A stretch of DNA of 64,000 nt from Corylus avellana (Eukaryota; Streptophyta; Magnoliopsida; Fagales; Betulaceae). Position numbers and translations under genes: made by a program. Within the stretch, counting starts at the first letter, position 1; every line of letters begins with the position of its first letter. The notes beneath the pieces were generated by a model that did not search any database, was not told the origin of the DNA, and saw only the letters and a program-made list of their open reading frames with translations. Of the stretch, positions 45,160 through 56,440 are shown in pieces. The DNA lies in assembly GCF_901000735.1 (NCBI RefSeq), contig NC_081549.1, positions 1,178,001 to 1,242,000 on the forward strand, written 5' to 3'.

Positions 45160-48100
45160 CCCATATTTTAGTATGGGATGTGATAATTGTCATGTAGACT
45201 GCAAATGTGCGGATCGATTCAATTATGATGATTACGTATCAAAATAGAATGGGTTAAAAATGAAAAATTGCAGACAATTATAAACTAGAAATAGAGAAAT
45301 TACATCAATTTCTTATCCAAATAACAACCCAATAACTTATTGGGAAGAAACTCTCTAAAGAGAGCCAAATAACCTAAAACATACCCACTAACTTTCCCTA
45401 GAGGACAATTTCAATTGACATCTCTTATTCAGAAGAAACTCTCTAAAGAAGAAATTAAAACCAAATAACCTAAACATAAACTACAGAAAAAAAAAAAAAA
45501 ATAATAGTAACCTAAACATAAACTAATTTTCCTAACAGATAATTTCAACAGCCAGCCTATTAGTCTCTTTGCAACCAGTAGGTCCAAGGTAGCTTTCCGA
45601 GACATCAATGGAACACCTTTCTTTGCCGATACACGCCTGTAATTTATGGAAGAAAAAAAAAAAGCAATCAATCCAAAGAGCATTGGCAATCAAAAAGAGA
45701 AAATTGGTTGAAAGAATAAAGAGATTACCTTTTGAATGGTGGACAAAGCACTAGGAGACTCACACTGGCCTGCACCAAAAGACCCACAAGCACCTTTGGG
45801 TGAACCAAAGCTAGCAAATCTGATTCGGGAGAAAACAGTTCCTCCTTGGCATGCCAATTCCAAGGTGCTTCCTTCATGAGCATTTGCACAAGCTGAACCG
45901 ACAGTGGCTGTCTGAAACTTAACATTCCAAGGGTTTCCTCCAAACTCCTCAAACACAACCAAGGTGTTGTCATCACCGTTGAGAAAATCTCGAGGCACAT
46001 GGTACCTGAAATTTTCCGAAATTTAAGAAAATTTTGAAGCACAAGCATAAACAAAAGCAGAAAATGATTTAGAAAATTGATTAATTACCATCGTTGAGAA
46101 GGCTTCCCACAATTAGTCTTGCATTTGTTGTCACCAGAGTATGTTCCACGATAGTCACACGTTGGAGAACACCCATCTTCACTTGAAAGATAACTCAACC
46201 AATACCTCCCAATGCTGTGGCCATTCACCCATGCATGTCCCTTACCCAAACCCATCAAATCCACCACAACTGGATCACTCCCTGTCGGCGCCTTGAAGCT
46301 TGTCTAAAACCAGAGAAACATGTTAGACTACGTTAATAAATGTCGGATTTGGTTTGTGTCAAGACGCAAGCAATATTAACGAATGATTAAGTACCTTGTA
46401 CCAAACAAACATCTTGTTTGTTGGAAGATTATCTCCAAACCACCTCCAACGATGTGAGTGGAGAGGATCATGGAGTTGTTGTCGTTCACCGCGCAATCCA
46501 ACCTTGTACGTCCATTTGTTGAAAGCCAATTCCTTGGTTACTTCTTGAATGATGAACTTCTCGTCACCCAATTTTTGGGTTAGGTCATCAAGTCTCTCTC
46601 TCCCGACCACATTAACCGGACCAGAAATACCAGTTTGCACCAAATCAAAGTTTGGACCATAATTCTACCAAAATTGAATAATAAAAAAAAAAAAAAAAGT
46701 TAGCTTTATGAAAAGAGAAGATTGTTAATTATTAATATTATAAGTTGCATGAAATAATTCACACTTACGGCCAATCCAACAGTGACACTAAGCAAAACTA
46801 TTTCATTCCTCCCAACGTTCAATTTGATTTTACTCTCAAAAGTGAAGTTGAATTTTCCATATTGAGCATATTGGGATCCTGAAATATACAAAATTAGCGA
46901 ATTAAGTTGGATGAAAGAAAAGGTTAACAAAAACCAATTGATCAAAATCATGAATTAGAGAAATTTAAATGAAAACTACCAACATGTCTTCCATTGACGA
47001 ATGCATGAATTATATGTCCATTAGTATTCACTTGAAGAGTCGTATCTTTGCCCAAAATTGGGTCAGTATTCTTGACATTGAAACTAATTAAACACAAATA
47101 CATTAAAACAAGTTTAAAAAATAATTAATTAACTTAAAAAAAAGAATAAAAAAAAACCATATACAATTAATTACCTGGTGATATACCAAAGGTAATCACT
47201 GGTATCGTTTGTGACAGACTTTTGCTCTAAGAGTTGTTCAACTGTCATTAGACTATCTTTAACAAAGCCATTTTTATCGCTGTGCTCAATGCCCTCATCT
47301 CTCCATTGCCATTTCAACGCGTAAGGTTCTTCAAAATCATCTGCTGCATTTTCCTTCTTCACCATTACTGATGTTTGACTGTTAACCTGCAAAAAAGTTG
47401 AACAAAATAATGAACAAATTGTAAAAAATGAAAGATTTTTATTCTGCAAAAAATAAAAAATAAAAGGGCACCATAGTTGCAGAATCAATCACCTTAGCAG
47501 TGTTGTAGACTTCAGTAAAGCAATCAGGAAGGATGGAGACAGACCAAGCTGGTACAGTGTAGATGGTGTTCTCGAAGTTGATTGTTGCATCGTCTTCTGC
47601 ATTTCCATTTCCAAAGAAACAGCTTGATTTTCCATCATAACTGTAAATTGTGGCCTGTACAAATATATTCAGCATTATTGTTAATTTTCTAAAATATATT
47701 AGAAAAAAGAAAGTAAATAAAAAATAAAAAACTCACTGTGGTATTATTCCCATATTCAATACTTCTCACAGAACCATGAGTTAGAACCTTCTCCATCGAT
47801 TTTAGAAGCAAATGAAGTTGCTTTAGATGTCCCCACTTTGGTTGGTTCAAATTACCTAAACATGTCATTAATTATAAGGTTAAACAAATAATAATAATAA
47901 TAATAATTTTTTTTTTTTTTTAAAAAAAAAAATAACCTTCAAAATAAGAGTTTTATCCAAAAAGAAAAAGGGAGGTTTTTTTTTTCTTACCATATTCATC
48001 TAATGGTGTATCGAAATCATATGATGTGGTAATGTACGGACCCCCTGCTGAGCGGCCAAAATTAGTACCAGCATGGTACTAGGAAAATGGAAAAACCACA

Positions 48101-50912
48101 TTAGTATGAAATTATTAGTAAACTAAATACTTAAACTTGTATCGGACCAAATGGATTCCGCTTGGATACAGTTTAAGTTGAAACTAGATCCGTTAAAATG
48201 AAAATTGAGACAAACCCTACTGACTCATATTAGTAAAAAGTGCATACCATGTAATAGTTCTGAAAAGTTCCACCATATTGAAAAAACCGAGCAACAGCAT
48301 AAGCCATGTCTTCAGCGGTTCTGTGTGGATCTTGAAGACCCCAAGCCCTATGCCTAATTAAGTTCATATAATTTTATTAAATATCCAATATATAAAGTAA
48401 ACTATATTGGAAAAGGGTTTTTTTTTAAAAAAAAAAAAATTAAAAAAAATTAAAAAAACCCATATATACCAGCCAGTCCAATTCTCAGTCCACATTTTAG
48501 GACTATTGGGATTGTTAGGGGTGAATTGATCACAATACCATCCATTGCAAGTATTAATCTGTACCCAACAAAAAAAAATGTAAGCAAAATTAATAAATTA
48601 AAAATAATAATCATATATTTTTTTTAAAAAAAAGGGTTTGTGGGGGGAGTGGGGCAATATTATATACCATTGGGGATGGAGCATCCGGTTGTTGACACAT
48701 AATCCAGGGAACACCAGTTTGGTAAGATTGAGCCAAATTAGCACACCATTGAATGTATTCTTTTCCATCATTTCCATACGACTCAATAACATTCCCGTAC
48801 TCATTTTCAATCTTTTGATCGATCATCCCAAGAAAATAAGAAAAAATTAATTAAAATAGGTAAAATAAAAAATTAAGAAAAAAAAATACTTAATTATAAC
48901 TGATCACAAACCTGAGAAATAATAATAGGCCCGCCTTGTGAAGCAAAGAGTTTCTCATGTTTCATCATGTCCACAATCACCGTCGTAAAATTTGACATCT
49001 CGTTCTAATATATTAATTTGAGACGGATAATTAAATTATTCTAATGATTAGAGAATTTAATTTAATTATAAGCTTCAAAATTTAAAATTAATTACCATAA
49101 ACACATCATTTTTTGTCCTGAACTTGATGCCTGGAATGTTGTGCAACCACACTGGAAACCCTCTGGCAAGAATTATATATATATATATATATATATAATA
49201 GTAAGAAAAAATAATAATAATTAAAGGTTAAAAAAAAAGGACACATTTAATTAAAGTTAATATGATTAATTACCCGTAATTCCATTCTGCACACGCATAT
49301 GGCCCAATCCTAAGAACTGCATAAAGCCCTTCATCTTGTATGGTTTTGAGAAATCTTACAAGGTCACGATTTCCTGAAAAGTCATACTAAAAAATAGAAA
49401 ATAAAAATGTCAATTAATATATAGTTATATACCATGATTTCTATTTATAAAACCAAATAATTGGAAATTAAAATTTAAGGAAAAAAGAAAAAAGAGAAAA
49501 ACCTGACGACGTTGAGCTTCATGGGCACTCCAAAAAACGTAAGTATCAATTGTGTTTAAACCACCCTCTTTTGCTTTTTTAATCAAGGATGGCCACATCT
49601 ATAAGCAAAATATAAATAAATATTAGAAAAAGAAATGGAAAATAAAAGTCCGTAGTTATAAAATAATTAAAATATAGTACGTATTTTAATACAAGTAAAA
49701 GCAAACAATATTATGAAAAATAATACATTAATTAATTAAAAAAAGAAAACATACTCCAGTAGTACTGCGGGGATAATGAATTGAACCAGAGAGTAGAATT
49801 CTCCTTTCTCCATCAATGGTAATTGCTCTTGCATCATGTGAAACATTAAGGGCAAATAAAGGCAAAGTGAATAAAAAGAAAGCAGAGATTAATAAGAAAA
49901 TGGAAGAGGACGCCATGATTACAGATGATCAAATAATAATGGGATCACGAAAAAGAAGATGAAAATAGAATATTGCATGATCATGAATTATTTATAGAAG
50001 AGTTGAAGTAATTGAATTGGATTAAGATTAGGGAATTATAGTTAATCTAAAACAAGTTACTGATTATTGTAATCCATATAAAATGAGATATCTTTCAGAA
50101 TGATTATTGGATAAAATTAACCCATAATCCATTTGATTAATGTCCATCTGGAATGAGATAAAAGAACCGATTGAGATAAAGAATATTAATACCTCTCTTA
50201 ATTATTAATGAGATAAAAGTAAATAAATGATTATAGTTAAAAAATATTTATAATTCAATAATAGACTTACGGTTCTTCAAATGCAAACTATTAAATTGAT
50301 AAGTAATATTAGAAACACATTTTTATCCTACAACTATCTTTCCTCCAAATTTTGTTAGTGAAATTTATTTTATCCAAAATATATATTAAAATTACTAATG
50401 ATTCTTCCAAATCCATCTATTAAAATTGATAAGTAAAGCTAGAAATATATTTTTATTCTACAATTATCTCATGCGCACGACACGTTACCAATGACACGTC
50501 ACTAACGGTCCATTACCTAAAAAATTGAATTTTTGTAGCGTGCCAATCCACCTTTGAATATTTTTTTAACAATTAATTGTTAATCCAAAAGTGGATTGTA
50601 CATACAATACTTTTGAATTATTTTTTTGTGATACATGGGTTAGTTTTGGCTGCCACATCTTCATAATAAGCTATAAATGTGGTATCATCTAGCATTTACA
50701 TATGGAGGAAAACTTTATCCATATCAGAATTAATGTTTAATTAGGGAGGTTAACAATAACATGATCTATTGCTAATCAGGCTAAAGAAATTCCTTAACTT
50801 ATTTGGATAAGTCCAACTATATGAAATTATCTAAAGGAAAAAAGACAAAAAATGAAACATTATGGAATGTGATTGTATTAGTGTCTTTGATTACTTTGAT
50901 TAAATATAGGAT
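45160..50912. repeat. Tandem duplication unit B (contains beta-galactosidase copy B)
   Basis: Partner of 38327-44295. Exon sizes agree except exon 15 (three bases shorter) and exon 16 (three bases longer), and most introns align. The right edge is near 50912, where similarity with unit A stops (GATTAAATATAGG). Differences scattered through introns and exons suggest the duplication is not extremely recent. Confidence 0.85.
45532..49916 (-). CDS. Beta-galactosidase, GH35, with SUEL lectin domain (tandem copy B)
   Basis: Same 18-exon plan as copy A, all in frame, also 843 residues: 49755-49916, 49503-49598, 49274-49386, 49096-49162, 48912-49004, 48668-48811, 48470-48558, 48248-48353, 47991-48078, 47737-47855, 47493-47654, 47175-47386, 46980-47083, 46769-46878, 46395-46664, 46089-46303, 45729-46005, 45532-45636. 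Signal peptide, Glu181 (IENEYG), Glu250 (MWTENW) and the lectin tail are intact. Unlike copy A it keeps the usual [13 protein letters not shown]. It departs elsewhere: [13 protein letters not shown] in place of [10 protein letters not shown](A/S)[14 protein letters not shown] in place of [12 protein letters not shown], and WHRAWG where copy A has WFKGWG. The gene looks functional, but those changes lie in strongly conserved stretches of the catalytic domain. An AT repeat lies in intron 3. Confidence 0.95.
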
Positions 50913-51335
50913 TAATTCAGTAACAGCCATGCCCATGATCACCGCGCGTCTACGCAACGGAGACATACACTTTCCTATATTTATATACCATGCACCTCGA
51001 TTACTTGCTCGTAATGTTCATGTCACTTTCATTTGCCTTTGTTAATTAATCTTGTTTTTTAATTAATTAATGTTATATTCTATATATGCTAATTCCATTA
51101 ATTAATGCCCGGAGACCCTTCTTAATTAATTAAGATGAGGTCCAACTCTCAACTTTTTTAATTAGTTGCAAAAGGTTTGACATCATATTACTAAGCAGAT
51201 TGTATATGCATTCACAATTTTTATTTTTATTATTTTTTTTCCGTTGGTTGTTGAAAATGAGTTAATAACCTAGTAGATTTTTATATAATTACCATATAAC
51301 TGGATAACGTGGGCAACTGCACATGAGTTTACTTA

Positions 51336-51726
51336 GAGTCTATTTGGTATTGCGTTTGAGATTTTAATGTTTTGTAAAAAAAAAAAAAAAAAAAAAAACC
51401 TTTAAAAGTATTTCTTTAACTTTTTTTTATTCTAAAAAAATGTAAAAAAAAAACTCATTTTTTGGAAAAAACTTAAAAATAAAGTTTTTTATTTTTATTT
51501 TGTTAACTTTAAAAACTATATTTCTCAATGCAATTTCAAACGGAAAATGCTAGGTGCTCTTATGGTCTTAAGTTGATATTATTTTATAAAATAAAATAAA
51601 ATAAAATAAAATAAAATAAGAAAGTAGCCATTATTTATCTTATCCGGTTTTTAGAAAATAATATCTACTTAGGACTAGGAGAACACCAGGAAAGGCACCT
51701 AGCATTTCCCATTTCCAAACATGCTC
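51336..51726. mobile_element. Tourist-like MITE interrupted by a second MITE
   Basis: Outer ends are GAGTCTATTTGGTATTGCG on the left and, reversed, GAGCATGTTTGGAAAT on the right, resembling the PIF/Tourist-type element at 53488-53691. Flanking bases are TTA (left) and TAA (right), so the 3-bp duplication is imperfect. The element is split by the insertion at 51542-51710. Confidence 0.6.
51542..51710. mobile_element. Short MULE-like MITE nested in the outer MITE, 169 bp
   Basis: The ends GGAAAATGCTAGGTGCTC and, reversed, GGGAAATGCTAGGTGCC form terminal inverted repeats of about 17 bp. Flanks are ATTTCAAAC (51533-51541) and ATTTCCAAAC (51711-51720), a 9-bp duplication with one later extra base. 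A (AAAAT)n tract lies inside. Nesting shows it came after the outer element. Confidence 0.75.
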
Positions 51727-52759
51727 TAAATAATATTATTATTTTTTTTTTAACTTTGACAAACTTTAATGATTTGTTAAGCCTATTATCACCCTAACTT
51801 TGACAAAATTGTTTTATAGATTATTACTTCTAGGTGGAATAGTTATATTACTAGCCATTCAAAAATCTTAGGACTTAATCACTTAATTTATATACGGAGA
51901 ATGCTATTTAATACTCTTTTTCTGTATAATTGGTATGTACTCAATTATATATTGTATATGAATCTACTAAATAAAACTACTCTGCTCATATATTAATATT
52001 ATGATGTTCTAATCTTATTAAAAATGAACATGAAAACACATAATTTATTAGTTTAATAATCTAAACTGAAAAAATTTCTTCCGTCAAATTTAGAGGAGAA
52101 TATGGTCGGATTAAACTCCATGCATCTAATGAACAATGTCGGTGCAATAAATGATTTTACCATTTCTGTTGTTGACCTCACAGAGAACTAGGTAGAAAAA
52201 CGTCAACCAGACCGAAGTCTGCATGCCTTTATGATTGTTTTTTTCCTCTTTCCTTTTTTTTTTTAATTGGGGTTTGAGAATAAAAAATTGAGGTGGTAAT
52301 ATTTAAACCCGTCATCGGTGCCGGTGCCGGTGCGTTTAAGTGTGGTACTTGATATCATCGAGACTCTCAGCCTCTGCCCAGTCGATCCGTTGATCATCAT
52401 CAATTGCAACCCTGAAAAATCGTGCCCTCCAATTCAGCTCCAAAGCTTAAAAAACATTAAAATAAATGGGACAGAAGAAGGGTGTTCCAGTTCATTTAAT
52501 TTTATGTTGGGAAAAAAGTTAATTCATTTTTAAAAGGGTAGCATCAAATTTTCATTAACTAAATAGATGTAAAATACACATTGAGGGGGTAGGGATCTCA
52601 ACAAGCTTCCTAGTACAATTGATACAAATAGCTAATAATTTAAAATAGGTCACATAAATAACTTGATCTAATTGCTTATTGGCCCATCGGCCAAGAAATT
52701 AAATGAGCTGCTTCAAAAGGCAGTTGCGACAGTAGCAAGAAGGAGTATTGATTGTTTTT

Positions 52760-52866
52760 GTTTTTTTTTTTTTTTTTTATATGTCCACAAAAAGGGAGGG
52801 AGATTCGAACTAGTGAAATCTGTTTCATGAGGCGTGATCTACAGCTAATTGAGCTACCCCTTGAAG
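52760..52866 (-). mobile_element. tRNA-derived SINE of a second family
   Basis: On the minus strand GGGGTAGCTCAATTAGCTG (box A region, 52844-52856) is followed by GTTCGAATCTCCC (box B, 52801-52810). Then come a short body (TTTTTGTGGACATAT) and an A run (T run at about 52761-52778). It resembles a tRNA 5' part but lacks a foldable acceptor stem, so SINE is preferred to tRNA gene. The target duplication is not clear. Confidence 0.65.
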
Positions 52867-53487
52867 ACAGTCTTAATTGTTAAAGTTGGGTGGATTGCAC
52901 TAAAATTAATTAAGAAACTTAATTAGAAGTCATGGCACCAAGATTAGTGGTTTCGCCACCATTGTTTTGGGCACTCCTCAATCGAATATTTGGCATTTGG
53001 ATCTTGCCAATAAATTATCCTCAAGCATAAAACATGTCATTAGTTGAAAAGAGAAAATTAATGTAAGGAAAGGTAATAATGTGTTACCATTTCCATTTTG
53101 GATGCTAGAATCAGACCATTTATATTGGTATTTCCTTTCCTTCTGATTCTGTTTCTTACCTCTTCTTAGTATTATGTATTTGGACCACTGACTCCATATT
53201 TCAGAAATTTCCAAGCACACGATGAACTCAAGCTGCAAGCCTGCAAGCTAGGTTGGCACTTGGCAAAGACAGAAAGCAATGCAATTTATAAACCTCTTGG
53301 CTATTGCTCAGTTTCATTTACTGTATATAACTAATAAAATCCATGGGTAGTTGCTCTGTGAAAGCCCCTCATCGTACATGGTTTTCTTCCTTCTAGGAGT
53401 TCAAATCTTGCTTGCCATGAATCATTAATTAAAAAAAAAAAAAAAAACTTGATGCTATTGCACCAATTATTCATAAAATTGCATTAA

Positions 53488-53691
53488 GAGTCTGTTTGAG
53501 ATTGTGTTTGAGAAATAAAGTTTTTAAGTCAAAAAATGTTTTTTTTTGGCAATTTTTAAGCTTTTTAGACCCTTAAAAACACTTTTAATTTTTTTTTTTT
53601 TTTATCAAATGAGTATTTTTTTTTCTTCAAACAGACTTTTTGAATATTAAAAGTACTTTTAAGCCTGTCAAACGTAATTTCAAACAAACCC
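53488..53691. mobile_element. PIF/Tourist-like MITE, 204 bp
   Basis: The left end GAGTCTGTTTGAGATTGTG and the right end reversed, GGGTTTGTTTGAAATTACG, form TIRs of about 25 bp. A TAA direct repeat flanks it at 53485-53487 and 53692-53694. The interior is poly(T)/poly(A)-rich. Confidence 0.75.
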
Positions 53692-53732
53692 TAAGTGGGT
53701 TAAATCGTGATTTTGAACGCATCTATTTGCAA

Positions 53733-53932
53733 AGACGGATTTAGGGGGGATCGGCAGTGGCCTTGGTCCCCCCAAATTACAAGAAAAACAAATTTTTAAG
53801 GCCAAAAAAAAAAAAAAATTGAAGGTAAAAATAATAATAATTTAAGGTATTTTTTTGCCAATTGGTTCCTCCCAAAAACTTTTTGGCCCTGAGTACCCTC
53901 CAAATTAAAAGCTGGCTCCGTTCCTACCCATT
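53733..53932. mobile_element. Degenerate hAT-like element
   Basis: The ends GACGGATTTAGGGGGG and (reversed) GGAACGGAGCCAGC resemble plant hAT ends, and the inner arms share a GGGGGACC/GGAGGG-type G run. ATTTGC occurs on both sides but no clean 8-bp duplication is visible. Confidence 0.4.
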
Positions 53933-55741
53933 TGCCCGTGTATGTTTTACATTATTATTATTTTTTTCAAATGCACTTTAAATATGAAAGTTTTATGATT
54001 TTTTTTACTAAACAAAAAATACAAGTTTAGTCTACAAAATTAGGGGACTAAAACAGAGTCTATATAGCAATTGGGATGCGGGTGATGTATATAGATAGAA
54101 CTCAAAAACTCTATGAACCACATCCACATACATGCATGATGCATGGGTAGTAGTAGTACCATCAAGCCACATCACAGGAACAGAACCGCAGGGTGTAATG
54201 AACCACGTGCAGTTGTGGAGTAGTCTAGAACTAGAAGACAACCCCCCCAGTCGAAGTTACCCGTTGTGGTGACTGTTTTGGATTTTCTATTTTGCATGTG
54301 ATGTCACCGATCATAAAAGATGTCCTAAATATAGGATGGTGACATTTTTAGCGTGTTTTTATTGCTATTCTCCCATCACTCTCTCTGTATTATTAAATAA
54401 ATAAAAAAATTCGATATATTTCAGTTTTTATTATGATTTTTTATTTATAAATTAATAGGACAGTAAACATAATGTTGCCTATCAATCACAAAAACCTTAT
54501 AATAAAGGTTATATGTTATATCCCAATACCATATAAATATCTTACTATTCTAATGTGGCAAGGTTTAGTGACTTTTTTTTAAAAAAAGCTTATCTAATGA
54601 CTACTAGACCCTATCACACCAGTACAGTGAGAATTGAGAAATGCTAAATATTGCACATCTATCCCACCCTCATCTTTAGTGCCTATCAGTCTGTGAATTT
54701 TTTTTCTGGTTAATTTTTTTTTTAACAATGGTTGAAGGAGCACTGCCTATTCAGTTAGTAAAATAAAAGTGTAGTATGTAATATTAATAGCTGATCCAAA
54801 GACTACTATATTCTATCACGTCATGTCATAAAAATAAAATATTAGTTTGATATATAGGATTCCTCTTTTTTTTAAAAAAAAAATAAAAATCAATCGTTTA
54901 TGAAAAAAAAAAAAAAAGAGCAAGAAAAAATCACAAAATAAGAGGGAAATATGGGAATTGAAGGGCTTGACTTGTGTCTTCTGTCACCCGTCACTGAAGT
55001 AATTGAGAGGTGGACATACAGAAGAAGCCATTGGAGCCATCAATATTGACAATAAGGACGAATATGACCCTCAATTCGGAGGTCCATGCTTGAGTATATT
55101 ATCCTTATATATGTTCTCCACCTCTCAGCTATTATCTCATAATTTAAGCAAGTTTCATGTGGCTGCCAATGAATAAGAACAAGAACCAGTTGCAGAAAAA
55201 TTACAAGCACAACGTTTAGGAATTTGGGACTCTCTTTCAAAACGAAATGGCCAAATAATTTGGTCATTTCATCTCATTAATTAACAGCAGGACCATTAAA
55301 TAGGGGTCGGCAAAAACCCGTCCACTCAACTTCTAACCCGCGTCGGTCCGTCCGCTTTAGATAAAAGTGGGTTGTATGTCGGATATCATTTTAGATTTTC
55401 GACTAGAGTCGGATTGGAAGTAGGAAACTCAAATTGGGTGGAAATCTTGCAATTAGTTTTTTTTTTTTTTTTTTAATAGGGCTTATGATTAACAAGTAAA
55501 GTTGAGGAGTCCGATTGAAGTCATAAATCCTATTAAAAAAAACAAATAGTTTATGAAGCAGTGTAAAAAATTGCTAGCCCTAAATGTTTTGTGCCGGCCC
55601 TATCGGGCATGAATTGTGTCGAATAATAGATATAAAACTATATAGATCAATCATAACCCGACCTATTTAAACAGGTTAAACTCTTCGACCATAATATACT
55701 AATTCAGTGTTGAATTCATGCACGATTCGTACTTAGTATAA

Positions 55742-56005
55742 AAAATTGGCCACCCCTAGAATGTAGATATCATTAACACTAATTAAAGTAACCATAGAAA
55801 TTGGGAGACATTTAACGGGTCTAATTAAAGGGGTAAGAAAAAAGAAAATGTTTAACCACAACTAAGTACATGAGTAGGGCTTCTATTAAAATTGGCCACC
55901 CCTAGAATGCAGATATCATAAACACTAATTAATGTAACCAAAGAAAATGCTTAACCACTACGAGTAATGCTAGAAGTAGGGCTTCTATTCTCCTTTTATT
56001 CCCTA
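55742..56005. repeat. Two-copy tandem duplication, period about 146 bp
   Basis: ATTGGCCACCCCTAGAATG, then AGATATCAT, AACACTAATTAA and GTAACCA occur from 55745 and again from 55891. Each copy ends with an A-rich stretch, TTAACCAC and GTAGGGCTTCTATT. The copies differ at several positions and by small indels. Confidence 0.75.
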
Positions 56006-56440
56006 AAAGTAATATAGTTTTTATAATTACCAATTCATCAAAATTAAATAGTTATTATTCCAAATTCAATCCACAATTTTCAGAGGCAAGAGGCCTAAAA
56101 GTGCGTCTGTACATTGGGATGGAAGTGTAAATATATATACTATAATCTAATTCGGATGGAATCCAAGGGCACATTGAAAGGAATCGGTGAGAGAAGTGGG
56201 AATACAAGAAATTGCATGATAAACTCGGAAACAGAGGCCAATACAAGAGGACGCTTGGCGTGGGGGTGTAACCATTTATTACCAAATGTTCACCCTCTTC
56301 AACCCCAACTCGTATATCTCCTTCCTCAATGAGGAAAGAAAGTTTTTGTAGCTTGTGGAATATTACGCAGATTTTTTAGATAGAAAAACTTGAGAGGAGG
56401 AGGGAATTAATTTAATTAGGAGATCATATCAGAGAGAGAT

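Larger units (their letters stand above)
49917..56440. other. Gene-free spacer between beta-galactosidase copy B and the exostosin gene
   Basis: The first ~1 kb is the duplicated upstream region of copy B. The remainder is AT-rich with MITEs, a SINE-like element and short duplications listed separately. Open frames at 52318-52533 and 52978-53238 show no recognisable domain, codon pattern or splice support. A small unrecorded gene cannot be excluded around 54000-55300, where I see no element. Confidence 0.6.

Noticed and set aside
52801..52866. Possible tRNA gene on the minus strand
   Set aside because: Box A and box B words are present, but no convincing acceptor stem or anticodon arm can be drawn and an A run follows, so it is treated as a SINE.
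52978..53238. Minus-strand open frame of 86 codons
   Set aside because: No domain and no splice partners; it does not resemble any family I know.
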